The notes: generated by a model not told the origin, from the sequence alone. 64,000 nucleotides of DNA from Leclercia adecarboxylata (GCA_901472455.1 LR590464.1:2480001-2544000); one strand, 5' to 3'; counted from the first letter of the stretch, positions 9,060 through 19,063 are shown. Made by a program: numbers and translations.

Positions 9060-10751
9060 TCAGAAGGTTTCCCAGTTATCCCCATCGGCAACGGCCGGGC
9101 GCAGCGGTGCGGCAGCGGTCACCGGTGCGGCTTTGTTGCTGCTGCGGCTCTGGGTCATCCCGTGCAGACGGAAGGTGCCGACCGCTTCGGTCAGGCGGGC
9201 AGCCTGATCTTCCAGCGAGGCTGCCGCGGCAGAGGCCTCTTCCACCAGCGAGGCGTTCTGCTGGGTGACTTTATCCATCTCCGAGATCGCCTGGCTGACC
9301 TGCTCAATACCCCGGCTCTGCTCGTCGGAGGCGGCCGCGATTTCCAGCATGATGTCGGTAACACGTTTAACCGCTTCCACGATCTCGCTCATGGTGTTGC
9401 CTGCGGCGACCACTTCACCCGATCCCTGGTCAATGAGCGACACCGATTCGCTGATCAGCCCCTCAATCTCTTTCGCAGCATTGGCACTGCGGCTGGCCAG
9501 CGTACGCACTTCGCTTGCGACCACGGCAAACCCGCGTCCCTGCTCACCGGCACGGGCCGCTTCTACCGCGGCGTTCAGCGCCAGGATGTTGGTCTGAAAA
9601 GCGATGCTGTTGATCACCGCGGTGATCTCAGAGATTTTCTTCGAGCTGCTGGAGATATTCCCCATGGTTTTCACCACACCGGACACCATCTGGCCGCCGC
9701 GGCTGGCTTTACCGGAAGCATCTTCCGCCAGTTTGCTGGCATGATGCGCGTTGTCGGCGTTCTGTTTCACCGTCGCGGTGAGCTGTTCCATGCTGGCTGC
9801 GGTCTGCTCGATGGCAGCGGCCTGCTGTTCAGTACGTGATGAGAGATCGGTGTTACCCGCAGAGATTTCGCTGGTCCCGCGATAGATCTCTTCCGCGCCC
9901 TGACGCACGGTGCCTACGGTCCCCACCAGCGAACGCTGCATGGTTTGCAGGTCGTGGGTCAGACGGCCAATTTCACTGCGTCCGGTCTGATCCTCGGCCA
10001 GCGTCAGATCGCCTTTGGCGATATGTGCAATGCGATTCGCTGCGCGTTGCAGCGGGTTAATCACCGTGCGACGCAGCACAACAAAGGTGATCACCGTCAG
10101 CACCAGCGCCAGACCAAAGGCACCGACCATGAACATCAGACCCATTTGGGTGCGGGTATGCGCCTGTTCAGTCAGCATATTGGCACGGTCGGTACGGATC
10201 TTGATCGCCTTGAGCAGAACCACGTTATAGGCATCATCCAGCGGACGCGCCGACTCATTTTCATGGTTGATGATGGCTTCAAACATGCCGTTTTTGGCAT
10301 ATTTCAGCATCGGCTTCATGCCATCAATATAGGCCTGGTAGCTCGTTTTCAGTTCGCCATCCAGCGCTTCATCCGCCGGGGTGCGCACACCACGATCCAT
10401 ATAAGCGGCAAAGCCCGCCTGGGATTGTGTAATACGTTTCTCTGCTTCCGCGATGTTCTCTTTCATCGCATCCATTTCCGCAATACGGCTGGCCGCACCC
10501 GCATGGATCATATTGATACGCGCCGTGCGCAGGTGGTTAGAGCTGTTTGATAACCCGGTACGCACCTGAATTTCAGCAGTTACATCCCGCAGATCGTTAT
10601 CGGCCTGCAGTAAAAAATAGCCTGCCAGCCCGGCGCTCAGGGCAAACAGCAAAATAATGCCACCCAAAATCGAGGAGAAAAGTGGAAGCAGCCTGATGTG
10701 ATGCAGGAAGCCCAGCTTATGTTGCGCCCGAACTGTTGTTGTTTTGTCCAT
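9060..10751 (-). CDS. trg: Methyl-accepting chemotaxis protein Trg (ribose/galactose receptor type)
   Basis: Inner-membrane chemoreceptor. It closely follows E. coli Trg: [13 protein letters not shown] at the N-terminus, a first membrane segment, a four-helix periplasmic sensor ([10 protein letters not shown] is conserved), a second membrane segment (about residues 200-220), HAMP, and the long cytoplasmic hairpin with the invariant tip [20 protein letters not shown]. In E. coli, Trg senses ribose- and galactose-binding proteins. Unlike E. coli Trg, the C-terminus ends in the pentapeptide NWETF, the tether for CheR and CheB found on Tar and Tsr. The start is set at the ATG at 10751 by analogy with E. 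coli; an ATG 18 bases upstream is possible. The gene is intact, and the nearby ydcI and hglS support orthology. Confidence 0.92.
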   Translation of the reverse strand: MDKTTTVRAQHKLGFLHHIRLLPLFSSILGGIILLFALSAGLAGYFLLQADNDLRDVTAEIQVRTGLSNSSNHLRTARINMIHAGAASRIAEMDAMKENIAEAEKRITQSQAGFAAYMDRGVRTPADEALDGELKTSYQAYIDGMKPMLKYAKNGMFEAIINHENESARPLDDAYNVVLLKAIKIRTDRANMLTEQAHTRTQMGLMFMVGAFGLALVLTVITFVVLRRTVINPLQRAANRIAHIAKGDLTLAEDQTGRSEIGRLTHDLQTMQRSLVGTVGTVRQGAEEIYRGTSEISAGNTDLSSRTEQQAAAIEQTAASMEQLTATVKQNADNAHHASKLAEDASGKASRGGQMVSGVVKTMGNISSSSKKISEITAVINSIAFQTNILALNAAVEAARAGEQGRGFAVVASEVRTLASRSANAAKEIEGLISESVSLIDQGSGEVVAAGNTMSEIVEAVKRVTDIMLEIAAASDEQSRGIEQVSQAISEMDKVTQQNASLVEEASAAAASLEDQAARLTEAVGTFRLHGMTQSRSSNKAAPVTAAAPLRPAVADGDNWETF

Positions 10752-10886
10752 AGCCGTTGACTCTCTCATAGGTAAGATGCGTGGAAACACGCCTGTAAAG
10801 TAGTCATCGGCACTGCACTGAATTTAATTACGGCTAAAATCGCAACACTGGTCACACTTTCGCAATGATTTTTAAAGAAATGTCGT

Positions 10887-10912
10887 CCCGCTGCCCCTGA
10901 AGGCGCAGCGGG
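10887..10912 (-). terminator. Probable terminator hairpin after frmA
   Basis: An 8-bp stem, CCCGCTGC paired with GCAGCGGG, lies 13 bases past the frmA stop codon. On the minus strand only a weak T-rich tract follows, so termination is plausible rather than certain. Confidence 0.5.
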
Positions 10913-10924
10913 AGAAAGATTTGA

Positions 10925-12046
<1,122 letters not shown>

Positions 12047-12075
12047 CTTGCTTTCCTTTTAGTGATGTCAGGTTT

Positions 12076-12351
12076 TTATTTTAGATAAGAGCGCAGCAAA
12101 TGACCGACTTCTGCCATTCTGACGGCCCGCTGATCGGCGGTGGTCTCGCCCGTCACCAGCTCATCTTTGAGGTGAATTTCAACCATCTCGCCCATTAACC
12201 CGTTTGCCGCCCCGCGCACTGCGGCGATTTGCTGGAGGATGGCAAGGCAGGGTTCGCCGGATTCGAGCGCCCGCTCCAGGGCATCGACCTGCCCGCGAAT
12301 GCGGCGCACGCGCGTCAGGACACGTTTTTTATCTTCAGGTGAATGTGGCAT
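12076..12351 (-). CDS. frmR: Formaldehyde-responsive repressor FrmR
   Basis: All-helical repressor of the CsoR/RcnR family, 91 residues. It closely matches E. coli FrmR (KKRVLTRVRRIRGQVDALE, ILQQIAAVRGAANGLM). The residues needed for formaldehyde sensing in this family, Pro2 and Cys35, are present, as is His60. In E. coli, formaldehyde crosslinks the N-terminal proline to the cysteine, releasing the repressor from DNA. It is the first gene of the frmRA operon, and the G-tract operator is just upstream. Confidence 0.95.
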   Translation of the reverse strand: MPHSPEDKKRVLTRVRRIRGQVDALERALESGEPCLAILQQIAAVRGAANGLMGEMVEIHLKDELVTGETTADQRAVRMAEVGHLLRSYLK

Positions 12352-12366
12352 AGAAGAGGCTCCTGG

Positions 12367-12388
12367 ATACTGTAGGGGGGTATACTAT
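12367..12388 (-). promoter_or_regulatory. FrmR operator / frm promoter element
   Basis: The dyad ATACTGTAGGGGGGTATACTAT has AT-rich arms around a G6 tract, the kind of site used by CsoR/FrmR-family repressors. It lies 16-37 bp upstream of the frmR start, overlapping the expected promoter. Confidence 0.7.
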
Positions 12389-12427
12389 TTTATTTTGCAG
12401 AGGTCTGTAAACGACAATGTTTGTGGG

Positions 12428-12487
12428 GTTGTGACTAAGGTTGTTATTGGGGTTGTGACTAAGGTAGTTATTGGCGTTGTGACTGGA
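12428..12487. repeat. 24-bp direct tandem repeat, 2.5 copies
   Basis: Copies at 12428-12451 and 12452-12475 differ at one position; a partial third copy is at 12476-12487. The core is TTGTGACTAAGG. The repeats lie in the gap between frmR and the ariR-like gene, and no gene covers them. Confidence 0.85.
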
Positions 12488-12558
12488 GGGGCAGACTGGA
12501 TGACACTTCAGGAGAGGTCACTGCCCTTGTTAAGGGCAGTTTGCGCGAACATTAATGC

Positions 12559-12846
12559 TTAAATATCATCCCGCGTAAAACCGACAACAATTTCAAGCGT
12601 ATTTCGGATTACATCGGCAGCCTCTTGATCCGTCGTTTGTTCAAGCGCGTAAATCAACTGGAGAATAATTTGTTTATTGGTCAGGTTATCTCCACTGAGA
12701 ATAATACATCTTATTGCTGAACCTAAGACGGCAGACTCAACGGATAAGGCACCGCCAGCTGAACTGAAGTACGATGCCAGCGCCTGATCCTGGAGTGCAT
12801 TGAAATGCTGTGTGTGCTGAGAAATATTGGTTTTCATATCATTCAC
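12559..12846 (-). CDS. ariR: AriR/YmgB-family biofilm and acid-resistance regulator
   Basis: Small (95 aa) helical protein matching E. coli AriR (YmgB) over most of its length: [42 protein letters not shown] and [12 protein letters not shown] correspond to the conserved core. In E. coli these small proteins are made from the BluR-controlled ycgZ-ymgA-ariR operon and act on the Rcs system, colanic acid and biofilm formation. It is the last of three consecutive minus-strand genes in the E. coli order. The family call is strong, exact orthology reasonable. Confidence 0.85.
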   Translation of the reverse strand: MNDMKTNISQHTQHFNALQDQALASYFSSAGGALSVESAVLGSAIRCIILSGDNLTNKQIILQLIYALEQTTDQEAADVIRNTLEIVVGFTRDDI

Positions 12847-12927
12847 TCAAAGATTAGTGTTTTTTATCGTATTAATGCTGTTTAGGATTCACCGCCAGAT
12901 ACTGCATGTTACTGATAAAACTCTTTT

Positions 12928-13167
12928 TTATGACGTCAGAATGCATGCTTTCGCTGGACCTTGACCTTTTTGGTCCACCTCTGCGACTGCCGCCGATAAG
13001 GCGCTACGTCTTTCAGTATCACGTTCTGTACTGGCCATTTTCTTCAATTTAATGGCCAGAGACTTAAAATTTATTGGACCGTTGTCTTTTAAAATTAATA
13101 AAACAGCCTCACCAATAAGATCGTCTTTTAGTTTTTCAAATCTCGTTCTATGCATAACTTTTCTCAC
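12928..13167 (-). CDS. YmgA-position small protein of the ycgZ-ymgA-ariR operon
   Basis: A 79-residue protein between the ycgZ-like and ariR-like genes, where ymgA sits in E. coli. The segment GEAVLLILKDNGPINFKSLAIKLKKM has the helical layout shared by the YcgZ/YmgA/AriR family (a G-x-x-V-x-x-I-L core followed by a second amphipathic helix). I do not recognise it as a close orthologue of E. coli YmgA. The tail after about residue 60 is low in family resemblance and may be altered by a further indel. Its role is inferred from position. Confidence 0.65.
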   Translation of the reverse strand: MRKVMHRTRFEKLKDDLIGEAVLLILKDNGPINFKSLAIKLKKMASTERDTERRSALSAAVAEVDQKGQGPAKACILTS

Positions 13168-13199
13168 ATTGCTATTGAGCTAAAGCAGCACGTTACGTG

Positions 13200-13440
13200 T
13201 TATCGCTCAAAAAAAAGACTGATTAGCGCATTATAGTGCGCTATTTCTGCTTCATCTTCCGTCTGTTCCACGCGCCGTAATAATTTGGTACAGATAGCCA
13301 GTCGGCTCAGATTACGTCCTTCATTCAGAATCTCCCCCTACGATTAAACCCAGCGTCTCCTGCTGACTACGCATATGGGCTTTATTAAAGTAGGCCGTGA
13401 TTGCCTGGGCTGAACTTTGGCGCGAACTGTAACCTCGCAT
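13200..13440 (-). CDS. ycgZ: YcgZ-like small regulatory protein, frameshifted
   Basis: About 79 residues once one extra G in a G5 run near 13336 is removed. The corrected protein contains AITAYFNKAHMRSQQETLG, EILNEGRNLSRLAICTKL and HYNALISLFFER, aligning well with E. coli YcgZ (QQETLGEIV, GRNLSRKSLCAKL and HYNALIGLLFD). The ATG at 13440 is chosen because it gives the expected N-terminal length. It heads the ycgZ-ymgA-ariR operon, which E. coli controls through the blue-light/cold-sensitive BluF-BluR pair. Because of the indel no single open frame covers it, and a simple ORF call would miss it. Confidence 0.85.
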
Positions 13441-13503
13441 AGATGCTCCGTGCTGATGGTGAGAGTTTTAAACATATGCAAAAAAAATATACCAATTTGC
13501 GAT

Positions 13504-13528
13504 AGTTGTACACACCAGCTGTACAACT
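13504..13528 (-). promoter_or_regulatory. Candidate BluR-type (MerR family) operator upstream of ycgZ
   Basis: A perfect 9-bp inverted repeat, AGTTGTACA paired with TGTACAACT and separated by 7 bases, is centred about 76 bp upstream of the ycgZ-like start. E. coli ycgZ is repressed by the MerR-like BluR. The link to BluR is inferred from the downstream genes. Confidence 0.55.
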
Positions 13529-13804
13529 TTGTACGCTTTTAAATGGCGCTCTATGTGGATTTTTTAAAAAACTCAAAATAAACAACAACTTAAAATGAGA
13601 ATATATTTTAAGATTTACAAAAATATTTTATCCAGGTTTTTATGAGTCAAATTTAAGTATTACCCATAAAACCGGGAACCTTGCCTCAAAATAAACCTTC
13701 CAACGCGTCCTGAACTTCAGTTTTAAAAACTCTGCCTAATTACGCCTGACATCCAGCCACCGCAGTCTATGCCTGTATACGGTTGTCAGGCGCAATTCTT
13801 TGCC
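13529..13804. other. AT-rich intergenic region between ycgZ and the FAD oxidoreductase
   Basis: Together with the operator region, the stretch between the ycgZ start and the stop of the FAD oxidoreductase has no convincing gene. It is markedly AT-rich (runs such as TTTTTTAAAAAACTC and AAATATTTT), consistent with an H-NS-type or strongly regulated promoter region for ycgZ. Confidence 0.5.
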
Positions 13805-15177
13805 TTATACCGGCCTGATATTCTGATTCATCCTGAACAAATTTGTCGGGTCGTACTTGCTCTTCAGCTCCACCAGCCGGTTCCAGGTGGCGCCATACGC
13901 GAAGGCAATACGGTCGGTCTCCTCCTGGGTGAGAAAGTTGATGTAGGCCCGCTGCTGGCAAACGGCTGGGATTTCGCAAAAAATTCCCGTGCCCAGGCGA
14001 TGCAATGCTCATCCTCGGCGGCGGTTTCCCAGCGGCCGTGCACGTTCAGCACGTAGTTCGCGTCCCGGCTGGAGTACGCCATGGCCTCGGGCATAATGCG
14101 GGTCGTCTGGCCGCCAATCGTTCCGATGAAGATCTCGCAATGCGGTGACGGCAGTCTGGCCGCGTATTCGACAATGGCATCGATTACGCTGTCGCTGATG
14201 TGCACGAAGTTATGCGACTTCCAGTAATTACGCGCGCCTTTCGCCAGCAGGGGATCGAATGCCTGCTGCCAGGCGACATAAGGCTGCACGCCAACGTGTT
14301 CGCCAATCACCGTGCCGAACCCGCGCAGCGGATCGATAAGTTGCTCCCCCATTTCAGGATGGCCCACATAGCACAGGGCAAGCGCTACCATCTCTTTGCC
14401 GTGAAACGTGTCGGGCAGGAAAGGCAGCGGCGGTGCTTTGCGCGTGACCATCCACACGTTGAGTTCTTCCGGCATCGTACAGGTGAAGCGGGCAAACTGC
14501 GAAATCACCTGTTTCGCTTCATCAAAGGGAAAGACAATTAGCCCACTCAGCACATCCGGCCCAACGGGATGGAGCTGGAAGTCAAAGCGCGTCACCACGC
14601 CGAAGTTGCCTCCCCCACCCCGCAGGCCCCAAAAGAGATCCGCGTTTTCTGATTCACTGGCGTTGAGTTGTTGGCCGTCCGCCGTAATCACTCCGGCCGA
14701 GAGCAGATTATCGATGGTCATGCCGTACTTACGGCTCAACCAGCCGAACCCGCCGCCCAGCGTCAGGCCGCCACCCCGGTGGTGGAATTGATACGCAGCG
14801 GCGTGGCAAGGCCATGAGCCTGCACCACCCGATCAACCTCGCCCAGGGTGCAGCCTGGTCCGACGCTGGCCGTACGGGTTGTCGGGTCCACTTGCACGTC
14901 CTTCATCAGCGAGAGGTCGATCATCAGGCCGTCGTCGCACACCGGCATTGCCTGCGATGTTGTGTCCACCCCCTCGGATGGAAATCAGGAGATGTTGCGT
15001 GCGGCCAAACTGGATGGCGCGAATGACATCCTCTGTGGATCTGCAGCGGGCAATGACCGCGGGTTTGCGGTCGATCATGGCATTCCAGATCTGGCGCACG
15101 TCGTCGTAGCCGGCATCGTCCGGCAGAAGCACTTCCCCCTGGAAGTGCGTTTTGAATTCATCGATTGTGACTTTCAT
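13805..15177 (-). CDS. FAD-binding oxidoreductase, berberine-bridge-enzyme type, frameshifted
   Basis: FAD-linked oxidase of the PCMH/VAO superfamily with a C-terminal BBE domain, about 458 residues when corrected. Visible parts in order are the FAD-binding ISIRGGGHN (its histidine is the usual covalent flavin site), VGPGCTLGEVD, GLATPLRINSTTGVA, WGLRGGGGNFGVVTRF, and the BBE-domain end AYGATWNRLVELKSKYDPTNLFRMNQNI. The start is the ATG at 15177 (MKVTIDEFKTHF). Indels lie near 14950, 14765 and 13980. Family members oxidise sugars, alcohols or secondary metabolites and produce hydrogen peroxide; the substrate here is unknown. It appears monocistronic. Confidence 0.88.
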
Positions 15178-15355
15178 GATTTTCACCTGGCGTGGTTTAA
15201 CCCTACTAATTATGGTGGTTTTCATGCGCCATGATGACCTGAAGGGTGATTTATTCGGGCTTGGCCGTAAGAGAGAGGATTTTCAGCATAACCTTAAGGC
15301 AGCCCCCGAGGGGATCGGTCAGACTTAACCTTTTTGTTTATAAGGATGCCATGCG

Positions 15356-15555
15356 ATGAGACGTCTGATTACGTCGATTTTCTCCAGCCCGGAGTCGCTG
15401 CTGCAGGTAATGAGTCAGCAAGGAAATTATTGAGGCCGTCGAGGACGGCGACCGTATTATTATCGATCAGGACGGCAACGCCTCCGGTCAACTACAAAAG
15501 CAAAGAGGTGCGAGAGGACTTCCTGCGCCATGTTAACGCGCTGAAGAGGGCCTGA
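15356..15555 (+). CDS. Small hypothetical protein, frameshifted
   Basis: About 66 residues: MRRLITSIFSSPESLLQVM, then after one frame change near 15421 EIIEAVEDGDRIIIDQDG, and after another near 15487 VNYKSKEVREDFLRHVNAL. The start ATG at 15356 has AAGGA 9 bases upstream. The corrected product is charged, with no membrane segment or signal peptide, and I do not recognise a family. Its TGA lies one base before the ATG of the next gene, so the two are almost certainly one translationally coupled unit. Confidence 0.55.
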
Positions 15556-15556
15556 T

Positions 15557-16328
15557 ATGGGAACGGCGATATTCATGGTGCTGATGGTGTGTGGCTACTG
15601 GTACACCAGTCCGCGACCTCTCCACCCGCTTTAAAATTAAGCGTTCCTTCGGCTGGGATGTCTATTTTCTGGTTGCGCTGTACGGCTGTATCTTCGTACT
15701 ACAGGGCGTGGATCGCCACCGGCCTGCTCTGGCTGCTCCTCCTCGGGTGCTCTTATGCTGCCAATACGTTCCACTTAATCCCGCAGGCCAACGCCAACTG
15801 GCAAGTGGATTTTATGAACTGGAGCTTTTTGGGTATCCAGGCGCCGGTAGTGGTGATGCTGGCCTTTGCCATTCTGTTTTGTCTCTATCGTTCGAACTGG
15901 GCAGGCAGCGCCAGGCTGGACGGTGAAGGCCGTAAACAGCTTTATAAGCGCCTGTCGCAATCCAGCGGTATCGAACAGTTGTTGTATCAGTGCATGGAGG
16001 AAGGCGAGCTGGCGCTGGTGACCCTGAAGTCGCGACGCATTTATGTCGGCATGATCCATACGCGACCCTGGAATATGAAAAAACCGCCAATATCGTGTTG
16101 ATCCCGATGCTCAGCGGCTATCGCGACGGTACGACGCTTAATCTGTGCATTGAGCATAATTACAGCAAGTGGTATGCCGACCACGACATCACGCTTGATT
16201 CCCAGCCCCGCAGCGCGATGGCCTTCCGCAAGGTGATTATGTTGGATCAAATTGAAAGTCTTTCACTATTCGATCCTGCCAGCGCCAGCGCGCTGGATCT
16301 GGAGCAACGTTCGGAGAAAACAGACTGA
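15557..16328 (+). CDS. Hypothetical inner-membrane protein, frameshifted
   Basis: Corrected length about 257 residues. It starts MGTAIFMVLMVCGYW (first membrane segment), then DVYFLVALYGCIFVLQG and ATGLLWLLLLGCSYAAN (two segments), then QAPVVVMLAFAILFCLYRS (fourth), followed by a soluble cytoplasmic domain with ALVTLKSRRIYVGMIH and IVLIPMLSGYRDG. The C-terminal domain ends EQRSEKTD. At least three indels (near 15607, 15700 and 16060) split it. The ALVTLKSRRIYVG stretch looks like a small beta-sheet domain, but I recognise no known family. It is coupled to the small upstream gene, and function is unknown. Confidence 0.7.
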
Positions 16329-16393
16329 TCGGTTCTTCGATCATGAAGATGGCTCATGTTGTAGTGAAATTTAGTCGCTTTCCCTCGTACAGA

Positions 16394-16482
16394 GGCTCTG
16401 GCATAAAAGATGCATTAACGTATTAGCAACATAAAAAGTGAAATTCGTGACAACAACGAACATCACTTTTTATGCAAGAGCC
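16394..16482 (+). promoter_or_regulatory. Long structured leader / dyad immediately upstream of mesX
   Basis: CATAAAAAGTGA (16430-16441) pairs perfectly with TCACTTTTTATG (16463-16474); inside it TTCG (16444-16447) pairs with CGAA (16457-16460). An outer stem, GGCTCT (16394-16399) with AGAGCC (16477-16482), can close the whole. The structure ends directly before the GAGGAAG ribosome-binding site of mesX. It could be an RNA switch-like leader or a protein operator; sequence alone does not decide. Confidence 0.55.
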
Positions 16483-16493
16483 GAGGAAGTGAG

Positions 16494-17482
16494 ATGACGA
16501 TCAATAAAGACTTCACCTTTACGATTAAGCACAGTCGTTTCGATGAAAATTATAACCCCTCCGAAAACACCCGTATTACCACCAACTTTGCGAACCTGGC
16601 CAGAGGCGACAACCGCCAGCAGAACCTGCGTAATACGTTAGTGATGATTCGACAATCGATTCAATGCGTTAGCTCATTGGGACAATCCTAAAGCCGATCG
16701 TTATGCTGTTGAGCTGGATATTATCTCTGTCGAGATGAATATTGATTCGGAAGCGGATCGCTTCACCTTCCCGGCCATTGAAATATTAAAACCAACATTC
16801 TTGATAAAAAAACGCACGAGCGTGTTGAAGGCATTGTCGGGAATAATTTCTCTTCCTATGTGCGGGATTATGATTTCAGTGTCTTACTGCCGGATCACAA
16901 TAAACAGCAGGACGCGTTCAGCATTCCGCATGATTTTGGCGCGTTACACGGGAATATCTTTAAGCATTTTGTCAACTCACCCGCGTACCAGCAGAACTTT
17001 AACAAGCCGCCGGTCATTTGCCTTAGCGTATCCAATAAAAATGTCTATCAACGCATCGGGAATGAACATCCGGTATTAGGCATTGAATACCAGCAACAGG
17101 GGTCGTCGTTGACGGAAGCCTACTTCAAAAAATGGGTCTGCAGGTTCGCTATTTTATGCCGCCACACAGTGCCGCGCCGCTGGCATTTTATTTCACCGGC
17201 GATTTACTGAGTGACTACACCTTTATTGAGTTGATCGGCACCATCAGCACCATGGAGACGTTCCAGAAAATTTACCGTCCTGAGATCTACAACGCTAACT
17301 CGGTCGCCGGGCAATACTATCAGCCCAGCCTGACGAACCAGGACCACTCCTTAACCAAAATTGTTTACGATCGCGAAGAGCGTAGCCAGTTAGCGATTGA
17401 GCAGGGAAAGTTTACTGAGGAACACTTCATTAAACCGTACAAAAATATTCTTGAGCAATGGTCTGCTCAGTACGCGCTTTGA
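16494..17482 (+). CDS. mesX: MesX (DUF1852), partner of methionine synthase MesD, frameshifted
   Basis: Matches the DUF1852 family, named MesX because it is required, with oxygen, for MesD to make methionine. Recognisable stretches after correction are FTFTIKHSRFDENYNPSE, NALAHWDNPKADRYAVELDI, PPVICLSVSNKNVYQRIGNE, FFMPPHSAAPLAFYF-like sequence, IYRPEIYNANSVAG and the end YKNILEQWSAQYAL; total about 329 residues, the family length. Indels lie near 16630, 16790 and 17130, the last in an A run. The start ATG at 16494 is preceded by GAGGAAG. It is 27 bases upstream of mesD on the same strand, the hallmark pairing. Its chemistry (possibly supplying the methyl group) is not established. Confidence 0.88.
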
Positions 17483-17509
17483 TTAATTAAAACAATAAGG
17501 TCACCTGTT

Positions 17510-18541
17510 ATGAAAACATTGCTCCCCACGTCCACTTCTGGCAGCTTGCCTAAACCGTCCTGGCTTGCCCAACCGGAGACCCTCTGGTCTCCCTGGAAGC
17601 TGGAAAATGAAGAATTAATTGCCGGTAAGCAGGATGCGTTGCGTTTATCCCTGGACGATCAGCTGCGGGCTGGCATTGATATCGTCAGCGATGGTGAGCA
17701 AACGCGCCAGCATTTCGTCACCACCTTCATTGAGCACCTGAGTGGCGTCGATTTTGAGAAGCGCGAAGTTGTTAAAATCCGTAATCGCTATGATGCGAGC
17801 GTGCCGACTGTCGTAGGTGCCGTCGCCCGCCAGAAGCCGGTGTTTGTTGATGATGCCAAATACTTACGTCAGCTCACCACGCAGCCCATTAAATGGGCGC
17901 TGCCTGGCCCAATGACCATGATCGACACCCTCTATGACAACCACTATAAAAGCCGCGAAAAACTGGCGTGGGAGTTCGCAAAGATCCTCAACCAGGAAGC
18001 CAGAGAGTTAGAGGCCGCGGGTGTGGATATTATCCAGTTCGATGAGCCTGCCTTTAACGTGTTCTTCGATGAAGTGAACGACTGGGGCATCGCCGCGTTA
18101 GAGAGAGCCATCGAAGGGCTGAAATGCGAAACGGCGGTACACATTTGCTATGGCTATGGCATCAAAGCCAACACCGACTGGAAAAAGACGCTGGGTTCAG
18201 AGTGGCGGCAATATGAAGAGGCGTTCCCGAAACTGCAAACCTCTAATATCGACATCATCTCGCTTGAGTGTCATAACTCGCGCGTACCCATGGATCTGCT
18301 CGAACTGATCCGCGGTAAAAAGGTGATGGTGGGTGCCATTGACGTGGCAACCCATGCCATCGAGACGCCAGAAGAAGTTGCCAGTACGCTTCGCAAAGCG
18401 CTGCAGTTCGTGGATGCCGACAAGCTCTACCCTTCTACCAACTGTGGAATGGCGCCGTTATCCCGTCAGGTTGCCAACGGCAAGCTAAATGCCTTAAGCG
18501 CCGGGGCGGAGATTATTCGCAGAGAACTGAGCACCCGATAA
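17510..18541 (+). CDS. mesD: Core methionine synthase MesD (folate-independent, MetE-like)
   Basis: A 343-residue protein equal to the C-terminal catalytic barrel of cobalamin-independent methionine synthase MetE, without the N-terminal folate-binding half. It methylates homocysteine to methionine in the cytoplasm. The zinc site is intact: His211 and Cys213 in VHICYG, Glu253 in SLECHNS and Cys312 in STNCGMAPL. Its immediate linkage to DUF1852 (mesX) identifies it as the MesD family, which works without folate but needs MesX and oxygen, rather than as a truncated metE. The gene has no frameshift. The methyl donor is unknown for this family. Confidence 0.9.
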   Translation: MKTLLPTSTSGSLPKPSWLAQPETLWSPWKLENEELIAGKQDALRLSLDDQLRAGIDIVSDGEQTRQHFVTTFIEHLSGVDFEKREVVKIRNRYDASVPTVVGAVARQKPVFVDDAKYLRQLTTQPIKWALPGPMTMIDTLYDNHYKSREKLAWEFAKILNQEARELEAAGVDIIQFDEPAFNVFFDEVNDWGIAALERAIEGLKCETAVHICYGYGIKANTDWKKTLGSEWRQYEEAFPKLQTSNIDIISLECHNSRVPMDLLELIRGKKVMVGAIDVATHAIETPEEVASTLRKALQFVDADKLYPSTNCGMAPLSRQVANGKLNALSAGAEIIRRELSTR

Positions 18542-18548
18542 TCTGTCA

Positions 18549-18575
18549 GGCCGGGCAAGCGAAACGCCCCCGGCC
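18549..18575 (+). terminator. Possible terminator hairpin after mesD
   Basis: GGCCGGG pairs with CCCGGCC around a 13-base loop, 8 bases past the mesD stop codon. Only a mixed pyrimidine tract follows, with a T6 run about 17 bases further on, so termination is plausible but weak. Confidence 0.45.
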
Positions 18576-19063
18576 TCTCCTCTCACATCATTTTTTGGCG
18601 TTTACTTCTGCCTGAAACCGACATCAGGATCTCTTTCCCGATAGCCACGCTGCAATTGCCGCGCCCCTCCCCCGGATCCTTATTAAGAGTTAGATTAAAT
18701 CCGCTGCAATAGTGCGCGGGTCTTCGCACTTGTGTTTATATCGACGTTACGTCTGTTTTTAAGCTATATGAAACTGCCGGGCCGCTCATCGCGAAAAGCA
18801 AACATTTATTGCGTGTCGACACGTTTCATTAAATGAAATGAGTCTAAAAGAAGATAAGCAGAATAATGCGCAGGCTGCCCCTTCTCTGATAATTTCACGG
18901 GAAAAATACATCTGCATCAGACTGATACACTGAAATTGCACAGCGACTGGTTTCGGAAGTTGAGAGTCGTTAATCTGAATTTTTTGTTATGCATTCTCGC
19001 ATCTTAGCCATGCTAATAATGCGGATTACTGCGCTACCTGCCTATTTCACTCCAGGACTGATA
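18576..19063. other. Intergenic region between mesD and the PhzF-like gene
   Basis: About 490 bases in which I find no convincing gene. A GTGCGCGGGTCTTCGCAC element near 18712-18729 can form a small hairpin. The part after 18830 is AT-rich and probably holds the promoter of the PhzF-like gene. No tRNA-like fold was seen. Confidence 0.4.

Noticed and set aside
9024..9839. 271-codon plus-strand open frame opposite trg
   Set aside because: Antisense shadow of the chemoreceptor; no family motif and no ribosome-binding site.
12428..12487. Tandem repeats considered as a CRISPR array
   Set aside because: Direct 24-bp copies abut with no unique spacers, and no cas gene is present.
17510..18541. mesD considered as a truncated metE pseudogene
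   Set aside because: It is a complete 343-residue frame with the full zinc site and is paired with DUF1852, which identifies a separate family.
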